Positions 46,801-55,830 are shown, counted from the first letter of the stretch. The stretch: 64,000 nucleotides of DNA from an uncultured Acidobacteriaceae bacterium (GCA_903911925.1 CAIWFH010000122.1:18795-82794); one strand, 5' to 3'. The notes: generated by a model from the letters alone, not told the origin. Numbers and translations are program-made.

Positions 46801-47337
46801 TTCATTCCGCAAGGCGGCGGGTATGTTGCGGCCCCGGCTCCCCCGCAACCCTTGAACCCCAGGTTCGCACAATACTTTGCAAGGCTGGCGCATATCTCAT
46901 CGGGCCTATACACCCCGGGCGCGCCGGGCCCTTCTTTCAGCTTCACGCTCCGCTTCTTGCCCAGCAAAGGAGTTCAAAGCGCGACGATGGTTGTTGACGG
47001 GCAGCGAATTCCAAGCGGATCGACGAGCCAGCAATTCAAGTGGAGCGGAGCCGATGCGCATCAAGCTGCGCTGGTCTACGACTCGAACGAAGCCCTGCAA
47101 TTTCAGGGCACGTGGGCGCTCTTTCAACTCGTTCATTCCGGCCAGGTCGTGGGCTCCGCCTCTGGATTGCGCGTGAACTTCCCCATCGAGACTTCGGTTG
47201 CCGGCCACAGGGTTGACCAGCCAGGCGGACCGTCAAAGGAAGTGAGCTTTGAGATCACGGGACCCGGCGCGGAATTTCTATCACTCGGCGGGTTCTCTGG
47301 ATTGGCCTGCGTTTCGCCAGTGGTCAAGGCTCAGTAG
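43882..47337 (+). CDS. tssM: T6SS membrane complex protein TssM (IcmF)
   Basis: Inner-membrane core of 1151 residues, started at TTG after GGGGG. Two N-terminal helices (about 1-20 and 28-52) are followed by a cytoplasmic NTPase-like domain with LLYVLGEQGAAKTTLIVRSG, in which the Walker A glycine before the lysine is alanine, and IVTKLDKVPHFEEF. A third helix (about 440-460, FGTLAVLFGFYAIMLLV) leads to the large periplasmic part and the C-terminal beta domain (FTLRFLPSKGVQSATMVVDG). Its last 14 bases overlap the 3' end of the opposing phosphatase gene. Confidence 0.95.
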   Translation: MLVYLLVLAVLLVAALLAFGMAALLHLHGIPLAVFVVVILLLGVAAAVTILFLHFRAKKEKELAGDVSAGAETADLDLLLNDANRKLRESQQGAKTLDLVPLLYVLGEQGAAKTTLIVRSGLDQELLAGAAPQEGTALPTPVVNVWYTREAAIIEVGEALRQNSRMLARLVERTRPRAYRSAFGSAAAARAVVVCVSAEQVLAGDGGASLLAGARAMGAQLRQVSRLLGTPVPVYVIVTKLDKVPHFEEFVRNLSNDEVRQVLGTTLNPIDASAGLYVDRAASEVNGDLDALCYTLGEFRVEMLARETDARNSAGVYEFPREFGKLRKNLGQFLVELCKPSQLSANPYLRGFYFTGIRAQIVERLSTPVAVEESEPGDEGATRYLNLSLGRAQSSSRAVAQPVKVSARVPQWTFLPRLFPEAILGDKSALSATSHTAPARLFRRILFGTLAVLFGFYAIMLLVSYLNNAALEHSIRDAARSLPITSSTALSMPGMDDLKALDQLRQTIIQLDGYQRDGAPLSYRFGLYRGSQLLARARGIYFDRFRPMILNPADANILVYLRALPDAPASTDDTSSYVAAYNPLKAYLMTAGNHEKCVALFLTPVVLQYWTGSRQVDSAQQQLAQKQIDFYAGDLARQDPYAINPDTLAVAHSRGYLSHFLAETRIYQGMLNAADKTGPAVDFNRLYPGSAASVIDAYVVRGAFTSNGFTFIQDAIQHIERYANGEPWVLGDLAGQSLNTEAIGKDLTAKYSADYIKEWSTFLSHAQVAGCAGLHEAPARLNALSSPDSPLLALTYTVAHNTAVNDAQIKSVFQPAQALVDPNAKDRYIGPGNTNYVNALLNLSGAVTQLAQNPAAPSDPASFMPVSSAASAADMAARQTAQAFNIDAQMHTEKTVLALMEAPIQCSAKLVPSPGAAANGGGQKICGTVNGLLGKFPFSPNSSSQAGLVEFNQAFAPDTGTVAAMANGPLKPYFIPQGGGYVAAPAPPQPLNPRFAQYFARLAHISSGLYTPGAPGPSFSFTLRFLPSKGVQSATMVVDGQRIPSGSTSQQFKWSGADAHQAALVYDSNEALQFQGTWALFQLVHSGQVVGSASGLRVNFPIETSVAGHRVDQPGGPSKEVSFEITGPGAEFLSLGGFSGLACVSPVVKAQ

Positions 47338-48142
47338 CAGGCAAGGTCGCGTCGGTTTCCTCAACCGCTGCGGGCGAGGCGCTCTCCACAACGCGGAGCA
47401 TGATGCAGGTAATGTTATCCATGCCGCCGCTCTGCTTCGCGTGCTCAATCAGCAGATCGCAGATCGCCGTCAGTTCTCCGGAGGCTGAGATCATTTGCGC
47501 AAGCTGATCCGGCTGGGCGTAACGGGTCAAGCCGTCTGAAGTAAGCAGGAATATGTCGGCGATGCTGAGCTCTACCGCGAACAGGTCAGGCTCAACCGTG
47601 TCTGCCGCGCCGATAGCGCGCGTGATGACCGACTGCAGATTTGAAGCCGCCGCAATTTCCGGAGTGATGATTCCGCTACGCACCTGTTCGTCAAGGAAAG
47701 AGTGATCCTGGGTAACTTGCATGCAGGCCCCGTTGCGGATGAGATAGCCGCGGCTGTCGCCCACGTTGCCAAGCACCATCCGATTGCCGTCAAGGCAGGC
47801 GCAAACCAGCGTGGTTCCCATGGTGTGCAGTTCCGGGTTGTTCTCGGCGGCTTCCCGCACCGCGCGGTTGGCTTGATGAATTGACGCCATCAGGCATTCT
47901 TCAACCGGCCGCGCTGACGCGGAATCGAGCGCCCCGGACGAGGCCGCTTCGAACGTTTCAATCAGCGTCCGCACCGCCATCCCGCTGGCCACTTCTCCAG
48001 CCGCGCTGCCGCCCATTCCGTCGCAAACCACGTAGACATGCCGCTCGGCGTCGTAGCCAAAGCTATCCTCGTTGTTGCCGCGCTTGCAGCCTATATCCGT
48101 GGCCGCGGCAAACTCGAGGGAAAATGCAGACGTGTGTGTCAT
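47324..48142 (-). CDS. pppA: PP2C-type Ser/Thr phosphatase, T6SS-associated
   Basis: Metal-dependent phosphatase of 272 residues. Metal-binding and family motifs are RGNNEDSFGYD (22-31), VCDGMGGSAAGE (40-51), MGTTLVCACLDG, NVGDSRGYLI, LLTSDGLTRY and the final SGGMDNITCIML. In Pseudomonas, PppA opposes the kinase PpkA in post-translational control of the H1-T6SS; the same job is likely here because it lies between tssM and a spike-tip gene. The symbol is given on that basis. Confidence 0.9.
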   Translation of the reverse strand: MTHTSAFSLEFAAATDIGCKRGNNEDSFGYDAERHVYVVCDGMGGSAAGEVASGMAVRTLIETFEAASSGALDSASARPVEECLMASIHQANRAVREAAENNPELHTMGTTLVCACLDGNRMVLGNVGDSRGYLIRNGACMQVTQDHSFLDEQVRSGIITPEIAAASNLQSVITRAIGAADTVEPDLFAVELSIADIFLLTSDGLTRYAQPDQLAQMISASGELTAICDLLIEHAKQSGGMDNITCIMLRVVESASPAAVEETDATLPATEP

Positions 48143-48232
48143 CGGGATGGGCCTCGCTCGCGAACCATTGCAGATTGAAAAGAACTACGCCATTGCCGGC
48201 GCAGAAAACGTTGAAAGCTTCAACGGCGCCGA

Positions 48233-48622
48233 TTATGGAACATCAACCGTCTCTTCCCCTGCGTTGGTGAAAGTGATCACCCCACCCCATATGCACATGA
48301 GTTGAGAAACATTATCGAGCGTAGGAAAGTTCCCAAGCAGCACCGTCGGCGCTCCCGTCACCCAGGGCGCGGGCGTCGCGGGCACGCACGGCATTGGAGT
48401 AAGCACGCCCAGTGCCGCGGCGGTCGCGGCAGCCACTGTCGGGTTCGAAGGCGACTGGCACATCCCGAATGGCATGATATTGGTCATTGGAACATGGTCC
48501 ATGATATTCGCATCTGGCATCTGGTTCGTCACAACCTTGTTCGCCGGCAACACGACCAACGAGCTTGGCGCCATTCCGAACGTGCACTGCATCGTGGCTC
48601 CCATGCAGACTTGAAGCGGCAT
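48233..48622 (-). CDS. PAAR-like spike-tip protein (DUF4280)
   Basis: A 129-residue protein with the DUF4280 pattern: VCMGATMQCTFGMAPSSL, ANIMDHVPMTNIMPFGMCQSP, ALGVLTPMPCVPAT and MCIWGGVITFTNAG. Cys6, 13, 54, 79 and 109 or near are the likely metal ligands. Such proteins sharpen the VgrG spike. There is no fused toxin. AAGGAG precedes the ATG. It lies 90 bases before the phosphatase on the same strand, far from vgrG. Confidence 0.9.
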   Translation of the reverse strand: MPLQVCMGATMQCTFGMAPSSLVVLPANKVVTNQMPDANIMDHVPMTNIMPFGMCQSPSNPTVAAATAAALGVLTPMPCVPATPAPWVTGAPTVLLGNFPTLDNVSQLMCIWGGVITFTNAGEETVDVP

Positions 48623-48982
48623 CAGTTGGCTCCTTCCGATTCAGCGTAGAGTTTATCCCGGAAGTTGATCCTTAATAGAAAACCCGCCGACGCAAGCGGC
48701 CGGGCAAGCCTCTCGACTTCTTCCCCTCGTCTTCAGGGCGTCTCAAGTCCGTTCATGACGAGCCGGAGACACCTAGATCAACGGGCTGATTGAACGACTC
48801 GCTAAGTCAGCCTCGCGTGCCAGCGCGCGTCATGTATCTTCTTCGAGATAACATCGTCAATCCTCGCTCCTCATTGACTTTGCGCAACCAATCTTTCAGA
48901 ATCCGTGTGCAACACTCTGAGCCAAGTAAGCACGTATTTAAGGCACCGTTCGTGGACTCCCGCCCTCTCTCTGGAGATTTGA
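48623..48982. other. Divergent intergenic region before the VCBS/Ig gene
   Basis: This 360-base gap separates the PAAR-like gene and the large surface protein. The only clear element is the plus-strand promoter described separately at 48874-48902. The rest, including 48660-48800, shows no gene. Confidence 0.5.
48874..48902 (+). promoter_or_regulatory. Candidate sigma-70 promoter of the VCBS/Ig gene
   Basis: TTGACT at 48874-48879 and CAGAAT at 48897-48902 are spaced by 17 bases, about 80 bases before the start codon. Five and four of six consensus bases match. Confidence 0.5.
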
Positions 48983-51900
48983 ATGACTCGGTCTAACTGG
49001 CTTCGCCTGTTTGGAAGTGTTGTGCCTGCCGTTCTCTTGTTTGTGTTTTTCAGCGAGTTATTGGCGATTGGAAGTTGCGCGCAATCACCCCAGCCTGCTA
49101 ATCCGGCCTTGGCGACAAAGGCGGCCGCACCGTCTCCCTTCCTGGTCGCTCCTTCCATCTCTCTTGGCTATTCTCCTCTGAGCATAACTGCCGGTGACTT
49201 GCGCCACAGCGGCAAGCTGGACCTTGTTACCGCAGACTACAGTTCCGGCAAAGTGAATGTTCTGCTGGCGGCAGGGCCGGGCAATTTCGCCCCCGCCATG
49301 GCATTCGACGCAGGACCGCACCCGGCATCAGTGCAGGTTGTCGATATCGCGGGCAATGGGAGGCCAGGCGTTCTGGTTGCCAATGATACCGGGGGTACGA
49401 TTAGCGTCCTTGCCGGCAATGGCGATGGAACATTGCGGCCCCGGCAGAGTTATTCGGTCGGATTCAATCCCTCCTTTCTGGCCACAGGTGACTTTGGCGG
49501 AAACGGCAGAATGGACGTCGCAGTTGCGGAAAAGACCGGGAATCTTCTTGCCGTATTCTTCAACGACGGAAATGGAAATCTAGGCAAGCCGGTCGTGACT
49601 TCGCTGCTCAAGCAGCCCACGGCAATTGCGGTGGCGGATTTTGACCTGGACGGCCATGCCGACCTGGCCCTCGCAAACGCTGACGGAACGATCAGCGTAC
49701 TTCTTGGCAAGGGTGCCGGCCTGTTCCACGCGCTTCCTGACCTTGGCATCGCCAATGGCTCGCTCACCGCAATCGTCGCCGGTGACTTCAACAAGGATGG
49801 AAAGGCTGATTTGGCCATCACGCAAGCAGGCCAGAACCTGACTTCCGTTCTGCTTGGCAAGGGCGACGGAACCTTCACGCGATCGGCTTCCTATTCAGCC
49901 GGAAATGCGCCCGTCTCGGCCATTGTGGCCGACGTCGACGGGGACGGCGTTCCCGACCTGGTTGTAATAAGCCACGCAAGCAACACCTTCAGCGTGCTGG
50001 GCGGAAATGGCGATGGAACATTCAGGAATTCGAAGGACTTTGTTGCGGGAAATGCCCCCCTTGCCGCTGTAGCTGGAGATTTCTACGGCAATGGACGCGC
50101 CGACATGGCGATCGTCAATTACTCCTCGCAATCGGTGAGCCTGCCGTTTGCAAATGGCGACGGAACCTTCAAAGCCAGCCGCTCGTATGCAGCCGGGCAG
50201 AATCCGGTTTCAATCGCATCGGGCAACTTGGATGGAAGCAAGACTGCCGGTCTCGTAGTCGCCAATTACTGCGGCTCCGATGCCGGCTGCGGAAGCGCGG
50301 GAAGCGTGGCCGTGTTTCTTGCCGACAGCACGGGAGCCTACCGCCTTTCCTCCTCATACAATGTCGGCGCCGGTCCCGTCTCTGTTTCGCTTGCCGACGT
50401 CAATGGCGATGGCAAACTCGATATCGTCGCGCTCAATCGACTCGACAAAACGCTTTCTATTCTGCCCGGTGTCGGAGACGGAACATTCTCTGAACAGATC
50501 ACGTTTGCGCTTGCCGATGCTCCGCTTTCGGTTGCGGCCGCCGACTTCAACAAAGACGGCAAACCTGACCTGGCGGTACTTGAGGACTGCGGCACGGCAA
50601 AGTGCGCTCAACCGGGAAGCGTTGAAATCATGCTCGGTTCGGGCGGCGGAAATTTCCGCAGTGCGTCCACGCGCGCGGTTGGATATGCCCCCGTGGCCCT
50701 GGCCGCCGGCGCCACATTTACAGGCGGAAACCCTGACGTGGTGGTTGCCAGCCGCTGCGGGCAGGACGCTTCCTGCAAATCCGGCGGCACGGCCACCGTT
50801 TTTTATGGCGACGGATCTGGACAATTCAAGCGTGGAACGGATTTCGCCCTGGGGAATAACCCCTCCTCCATTGCCTTGGCAGACTTAAAGGGAAGCGGAA
50901 CTCTCGACCTGGTGGTATCGCGAACCAGCGAGAATGCAGTGGCCGTGCTGGCCGGCACCGGGAATGGCGGCTTCCTGCCTGCAGTGGCTTATGCCGTTGG
51001 AAACTCGCCGGGCGCGCTGGCTGTCGCCGACTTCAATGGCGACGGCAAGGCCGACGTGGCCGTTGCCAACACCGCAGATGGAACGGTGAGCGTCCTGTTC
51101 GGCGAGGGCGGCGGAGCGTTGCAGTTCGCCTTCTCGCTGCCGGTGGCAGGCAATCCATCGGGACTCGCTTCAATCCCCGCCGCCGCGGGGTGTGCAAGTC
51201 TTGCCACTACCCATGGCAGTGCGAGTTCTCTTGCGACGGGATCGAACATCACCGTAGTCCCCAACGTGCAGGCCAGGCCATTCGGCGTCACCGCCAATAC
51301 GGTTTCGCTAACTGCCACCCCCTCCACGTCGAATGTGGACGAGGCAGTGACCTTGCGGGTCACAGTGTCCGGCGGCTCAGGCACTCCGACCGGAAGCGTA
51401 GACATAACCGGGAACGGTTCACCGGCTTCGATCTGCTCCGCGCTCATTTTGGATGGCACCGGTGCGGCGTCGTGCAGCACCTCTGCCCTTCAAACCGACA
51501 CAACTTCGCTGACCGCCACCTATGGGGGTAACCCCACGTATGCGGTGGGAACCGGTACTGCTTCGGTCACTGTCAACCCGGTTGCCTCCACCATCGTCTT
51601 TGCCGCGGCATCGCCGGCAAGCCCTTCCGCGCTTGACACCACGGTGACTTTCACGGTCCATCTCTCAGGTACCTTGGCGCCGGTTCCGCCCAGCGGCCAA
51701 ATGACGTTCCTGCTGAATGGCTCAGCTGCCACCTGCGTGGGACAGCCAGGCAACTCAATCACAGTCAACGCCGGGGGAGCTGCTTCCTGCCAGATTCAGA
51801 ACATGCCTGCCGGCACAAATAACGCTGTCTCCGCCAGCTACTCCGGCGACATCAATTACACCGTGGCCGCTGCCGCGTCAGCGCCGGCATATACGATCAC

Positions 51901-54208
51901 CGCGCTCCACCCGGCAATCTCCTTTACGCCTGCCGCTTCGCCGGCGAGCCCTTCCCCGGTCAACACTGCCGTCACCTTCGCCGCAGCGCTCGGCGGCACC
52001 TCGCTTTCGCCGGTGGTGCCCAACGGCAAGATGACCTTCTTGCTGAACGGCTCGGCTGCCACTTGCGTCGGTGCCGCAAGCAACGCGATAACTGTCAATG
52101 CCTCGGGAACAGCTGCCTGCCAGATTCAGAATATGCTTGTCAGCACAAATAGCGTTGTCTCCGCCAGCTACTCCGGCGACACCAATTACATTGCGGCCAG
52201 CGCAGCTTCGGCGCCTGCTTACACAACTACCAAGCTGACTCCGACACTCAACATCGACACCTCGCCGTCAGGAGCGGTGAGCGTTGGTACAGAGGTGACA
52301 TTTACCGCCACGCTCAGCGCCAGCGCTGTAACCCCCGTGGCTCCCGCCGGAACGATTAGTTTCACCATCAATGGCGCTTCAAGCAGCGACTGCCCCGACA
52401 CAAAGTTGGTTGCGTCCCTGGTTGCCACATGCAAGACCAAGTCCCTTGCGTCGCCGGCCGATACGATTCTGGCCAAATACACGCTCGATCCGAATTTCAA
52501 CGACACTCAGACTGCCACCAATGTCACGGTCGGCACGGCTACGGCTCAAATTGCGCTGACAGCCGCGGTCGGATCTTCGGCCTCGGCTGCGCCCCCGGCT
52601 TCTGTCTACGTGAATGAACCCGTCACTTTCAAAGCCGTGGTTTCAGGTGCATCCGGCGCAAGTGTTCCTGCGCCCAGCGGAACGGTTTCATTCACCCAGG
52701 GCCCAGCAGCTCTTTGCACCGCGCCCACGCTCGTTCCCTCAACCTCAACCGCCGGCGGAGTGGTAACCAATATCGGCACGGCCACATGCCTCCCGCCCTA
52801 TGCTTTCCCAAGCGCGTTCACCTCTGGGACCACGATCACCGCGACGTTTAACCCCGACAAAAATTTCAATTCCGGAACCTTTGCAACGCTGGCGCTCACT
52901 GTCCTAAAGAGCCCGACCTCGGTGGGCGTCGTGCCTTCGCCGATTCCCCCAAGCCGCGCCACCCAGGCCGTTACCTTCACGGCAACCGTGACCCCCACGT
53001 ACACCGGCACGGCGGTTGCCGGCACAGTCGATTTCACGCCGTCTGTCGCCGGCTTGAATGGTTGCACCGGCGTTCAAGTTACCGCGGCTGTGAATGGTAC
53101 CGCGACCGCAATGTGCACGGTGCTGGTGCCCATCGGTTTCAATGGCGGCTTCACAGTGGGCGCAGCCTACTCGGGCGACCCGAACTATGCCGCGAGCAGC
53201 GCCAACAGCCCGATCCAAACGGTCGTCAGCTTTTCTCTGGCGCTTTCCGCACCGTCGTCGGGCACTGCGATCTTGACCCAGGGTTATGCAAGCTCATCCA
53301 GCCCGGCCATTGCTCCTCCGTCCACCCCCACTGAGCCGACGCCAACAGACCCCGTGGCCCAGACGACGATCACGCTGACCACCACGCCGTTGGGCGAAAG
53401 CGGCGCAAGTCAGTTCCCCGATCTATTGAATTTGAGTTGTGTCCCTGCACCCAGTTCACCGGTTCCAGCTCCGATCTGCGCGGTCGGCGCTTCTACCGCA
53501 GTTGCCGGCTCTGGAGCGTTGAACTGGCCTGTTGCGATAGCCGCCGTGGATTCGACTGGAGCTCCCGTTCCCGCAGGGGCATACAGCTATCAGATTGTGG
53601 CGACCGACTCCCAGGTTCCCAATCTGCTTCAAACAGTGGATACGCTGGTTGTCTATGTCGCGGCCAAGGCCGGTTCGCTGAGTTTGACCAAGGGCGCTTC
53701 TGGAACTGAGACTGTCACGCTCGTTCCAGCCGTGTCGGCAGCTCAGTTTGCTTCCTCCAGCATCGCTTCGTTCTCCTGCGGAAGCATTGCCAATTTGACT
53801 GCGCCAGCGATTGCCGTTGTCGGCATTACCTGCTCCGGTCCGGCAGTGGCATCCACGGCCAATCCGACCACCGCAACGATCACCATCGCGACGACCGGCA
53901 GCGGGACCGCCCAGGTGCAGCGGTCGAACAGCATCTATGGAGCGGCGTTCATGGGCCTTCCGCTCTTCGCTCTCATGGGGTGGATTGGAAGTCGAAAGTC
54001 GCCGCGCAAAAACTTCCTTCGGTTCCTCAGCCTGATCGTGCTGATCCTCGGCCTGTCGTTTGCGAATGGTTGTGGAGGCGGCTTTGTTCCTCCAACTGCT
54101 TCGAAAGGAACAGGCGGAACGGCGACGGGCAACTACCTTGTGCAGGTGGTTGGCACAGATGCAAACGGCGTCAAGTACTACGCGGTGGTGCCCTTGACCG
54201 TGAACTAA
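48983..54208 (+). CDS. Giant VCBS/FG-GAP and Ig-like repeat surface protein
   Basis: A 1741-residue exported protein. After a signal peptide (about 1-33) come many FG-GAP/VCBS repeats to about residue 730, each with a calcium-type loop such as DFNGDGKADVAVAN, which would form beta-propellers. Ig-like (Big_3) domains follow to about 1480 with recurring VSASYSGDTNY. The end has two hydrophobic segments (AAFMGLPLFALMGWIG and FLSLIVLILGLSFANGCGG) and a final NYLVQVVGTDANGVKYYAV. This architecture is frequent in acidobacteria; roles in adhesion or polymer binding are plausible. It could be coupled to the barrel gene 77 bases downstream. Confidence 0.85.
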   Translation: MTRSNWLRLFGSVVPAVLLFVFFSELLAIGSCAQSPQPANPALATKAAAPSPFLVAPSISLGYSPLSITAGDLRHSGKLDLVTADYSSGKVNVLLAAGPGNFAPAMAFDAGPHPASVQVVDIAGNGRPGVLVANDTGGTISVLAGNGDGTLRPRQSYSVGFNPSFLATGDFGGNGRMDVAVAEKTGNLLAVFFNDGNGNLGKPVVTSLLKQPTAIAVADFDLDGHADLALANADGTISVLLGKGAGLFHALPDLGIANGSLTAIVAGDFNKDGKADLAITQAGQNLTSVLLGKGDGTFTRSASYSAGNAPVSAIVADVDGDGVPDLVVISHASNTFSVLGGNGDGTFRNSKDFVAGNAPLAAVAGDFYGNGRADMAIVNYSSQSVSLPFANGDGTFKASRSYAAGQNPVSIASGNLDGSKTAGLVVANYCGSDAGCGSAGSVAVFLADSTGAYRLSSSYNVGAGPVSVSLADVNGDGKLDIVALNRLDKTLSILPGVGDGTFSEQITFALADAPLSVAAADFNKDGKPDLAVLEDCGTAKCAQPGSVEIMLGSGGGNFRSASTRAVGYAPVALAAGATFTGGNPDVVVASRCGQDASCKSGGTATVFYGDGSGQFKRGTDFALGNNPSSIALADLKGSGTLDLVVSRTSENAVAVLAGTGNGGFLPAVAYAVGNSPGALAVADFNGDGKADVAVANTADGTVSVLFGEGGGALQFAFSLPVAGNPSGLASIPAAAGCASLATTHGSASSLATGSNITVVPNVQARPFGVTANTVSLTATPSTSNVDEAVTLRVTVSGGSGTPTGSVDITGNGSPASICSALILDGTGAASCSTSALQTDTTSLTATYGGNPTYAVGTGTASVTVNPVASTIVFAAASPASPSALDTTVTFTVHLSGTLAPVPPSGQMTFLLNGSAATCVGQPGNSITVNAGGAASCQIQNMPAGTNNAVSASYSGDINYTVAAAASAPAYTITALHPAISFTPAASPASPSPVNTAVTFAAALGGTSLSPVVPNGKMTFLLNGSAATCVGAASNAITVNASGTAACQIQNMLVSTNSVVSASYSGDTNYIAASAASAPAYTTTKLTPTLNIDTSPSGAVSVGTEVTFTATLSASAVTPVAPAGTISFTINGASSSDCPDTKLVASLVATCKTKSLASPADTILAKYTLDPNFNDTQTATNVTVGTATAQIALTAAVGSSASAAPPASVYVNEPVTFKAVVSGASGASVPAPSGTVSFTQGPAALCTAPTLVPSTSTAGGVVTNIGTATCLPPYAFPSAFTSGTTITATFNPDKNFNSGTFATLALTVLKSPTSVGVVPSPIPPSRATQAVTFTATVTPTYTGTAVAGTVDFTPSVAGLNGCTGVQVTAAVNGTATAMCTVLVPIGFNGGFTVGAAYSGDPNYAASSANSPIQTVVSFSLALSAPSSGTAILTQGYASSSSPAIAPPSTPTEPTPTDPVAQTTITLTTTPLGESGASQFPDLLNLSCVPAPSSPVPAPICAVGASTAVAGSGALNWPVAIAAVDSTGAPVPAGAYSYQIVATDSQVPNLLQTVDTLVVYVAAKAGSLSLTKGASGTETVTLVPAVSAAQFASSSIASFSCGSIANLTAPAIAVVGITCSGPAVASTANPTTATITIATTGSGTAQVQRSNSIYGAAFMGLPLFALMGWIGSRKSPRKNFLRFLSLIVLILGLSFANGCGGGFVPPTASKGTGGTATGNYLVQVVGTDANGVKYYAVVPLTVN
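51590..52249 (+). repeat. Tandem coding repeat, 330-base period
   Basis: Two adjacent Ig-domain units are nearly the same in DNA. ATGAC(G/C)TTC of the FLLNGSAATCVG stretch occurs at 51701 and 52031, and CCGCCAGCTACTCCGGCGAC at 51831 and 52161, both 330 bases apart. That equals 110 residues per Ig domain and points to recent internal duplication. Confidence 0.85.
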
Positions 54209-54285
54209 ACCTGCGGGCGAACTGATCTTGATTTGGGTGTCCCGTCAATGTCACTGAATTGCGCTTCTTGCGCAGGGGAGAATTT

Positions 54286-55605
54286 GTGAAAGCCAGAGCA
54301 CTGTTTCTTGTTGCCTCATTTGTCTGCGCGCCTCCGGCCTGCTTGTTCGGGCAGATCGACTGCTCCGCGAACAGCCCCACGGGGACCAAACTGATCTGTG
54401 AGCTTCCCGTCACCGCCACCAACCTGGTTCCCGCGGGCGGACCGGCCGCGCTCACCGCCGCACAGGCGGCCGCTTCTTCGATCAACGCGTCCATTGGAAC
54501 CCAGCTCACGCAGTTGCCGGTTCCCAGCGCCTCAGTGGGCACGGTGACCCTTCAGAAGAAGGGGAGTGATTCCGGAGTCCCGTGGGAGAATCTCGGGCCT
54601 ATCCTCACCGATCGTCCCGACACGGTAGGCAGGGGACATGTCTTTGCCGGCTTCAGCTATCAGCACTTCAACTTCAATGCAATCGACGGAGTCAACCTGT
54701 CGGCATTTCCCGTTGCCTATACCTTTGGTCCAACTTCGGCCGATCCGCTGGTCTATTTCGGCAGCATCAGCAATAACATCAAGTTCAGCCTCGATCAGTA
54801 TGTCGCGCTGATGACCGTGGGCGTTTCCAAAACGACCGACATCTCGGTTGTCGTCCCCGTCAACAACGTGTCGCTCGGAGTGCTGACTTCGAATTTTCAG
54901 ATTTATTCCTATGGGGTGCCCCCGAACTCATCGAGCACGACGCCGATTTGGCAGCAGTATGGGTCGCCTGGCTCGGTACAAACCGCCGGATCGGCGAGCG
55001 GACTGGGCGACATCACCGTGAACCTCAAACAGATGATTCACGGACGAGACGGCACCAAGTTTGCCATGGCGGCCGGAGCAGCATTTCGCTTCCCTTCCGG
55101 CGACGCCCTCAACTACCTGGGCTCAGGCGCATTGGGCGGCAACGTATATGGGCTCTTTGAGTACAGGGCGCACTTCGCTCCGCATCTCAAGGTGAGTTAC
55201 CAATGGAACGACGCATCGAAGCTCGTGAACCCGACCGCAGGGACAAATTATCGGCTGCCAGGCGGACTGCAATATGCCGCCGGCACTGACTTTCGCGTCA
55301 CTTCGCATTTGACCCTGGTGGCCGACATCCTTGGAAGCCAGTATGTGAACTCCCCATTCCTTTCGGCGGGTGTACTCACCTTGACCCCGACGCCGCCGCC
55401 AAGCACCGCGCCGGCAACCCTGAATTCCGTGATTACTTCGCATACCACGTACACGACGTCGAATTTCAGCGGCGGGATCAAGGTATCTCCCATTCGCCAC
55501 ATGGTTTTCTTTGCCAACGTTCTCTTGCAAATGAACAACGTCGGCCTCCGCAGCGATCCTGTTCCACTGGTCGGCATATCGTATAACTTCGGAAGGTCGA
55601 ACTAG
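54286..55605 (+). CDS. Outer-membrane beta-barrel protein
   Basis: Exported protein of 439 residues. The GTG start follows CAGGGGAG; it gives a signal peptide ending at FGQ near residue 23, and the TTG further up is less likely. The mature part has alternating strands (YVALMTVGVSKTTDISVVVPVN, FAMAAGAAFRFPSG, HLTLVADILGSQY, HMVFFANVLLQMNN) and ends in VGISYNFGRSN, with an aromatic near the end as in barrels. It is like the transporter family once named MetA-pathway of phenol degradation (PF13557). It may serve the surface protein encoded just upstream. Confidence 0.78.
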   Translation: MKARALFLVASFVCAPPACLFGQIDCSANSPTGTKLICELPVTATNLVPAGGPAALTAAQAAASSINASIGTQLTQLPVPSASVGTVTLQKKGSDSGVPWENLGPILTDRPDTVGRGHVFAGFSYQHFNFNAIDGVNLSAFPVAYTFGPTSADPLVYFGSISNNIKFSLDQYVALMTVGVSKTTDISVVVPVNNVSLGVLTSNFQIYSYGVPPNSSSTTPIWQQYGSPGSVQTAGSASGLGDITVNLKQMIHGRDGTKFAMAAGAAFRFPSGDALNYLGSGALGGNVYGLFEYRAHFAPHLKVSYQWNDASKLVNPTAGTNYRLPGGLQYAAGTDFRVTSHLTLVADILGSQYVNSPFLSAGVLTLTPTPPPSTAPATLNSVITSHTTYTTSNFSGGIKVSPIRHMVFFANVLLQMNNVGLRSDPVPLVGISYNFGRSN

Positions 55606-55616
55606 ACGCATTCAGT

Positions 55617-55648
55617 CATGCGCGCTGTCCAAAGTGGCGGCGCGCATG
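55617..55648. terminator. Hairpin between convergent barrel and kinase genes
   Basis: CATGCGCGC (55617-55625) pairs with GCGCGCATG (55640-55648) over 14 bases, directly after the barrel gene. The remaining bases up to the kinase stop at 55831 carry no gene. Confidence 0.55.
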
Positions 55649-55830
55649 CCGGGGCTAACTGGAAAGAGTAATAACGCGCACTTCAGCCAGTCCAGACGGC
55701 GGTCTCCCGACCAACGCTCCGTCAACTCCCGGTACTTCAATTCGATTGAGATTTGCGACAGGTTCTCCGGCGCATCCAGCGGCGTCGAGCAGGCTTCCCT
55801 TTGCATGTGCCTCGTCATCAACGCGGAAGC

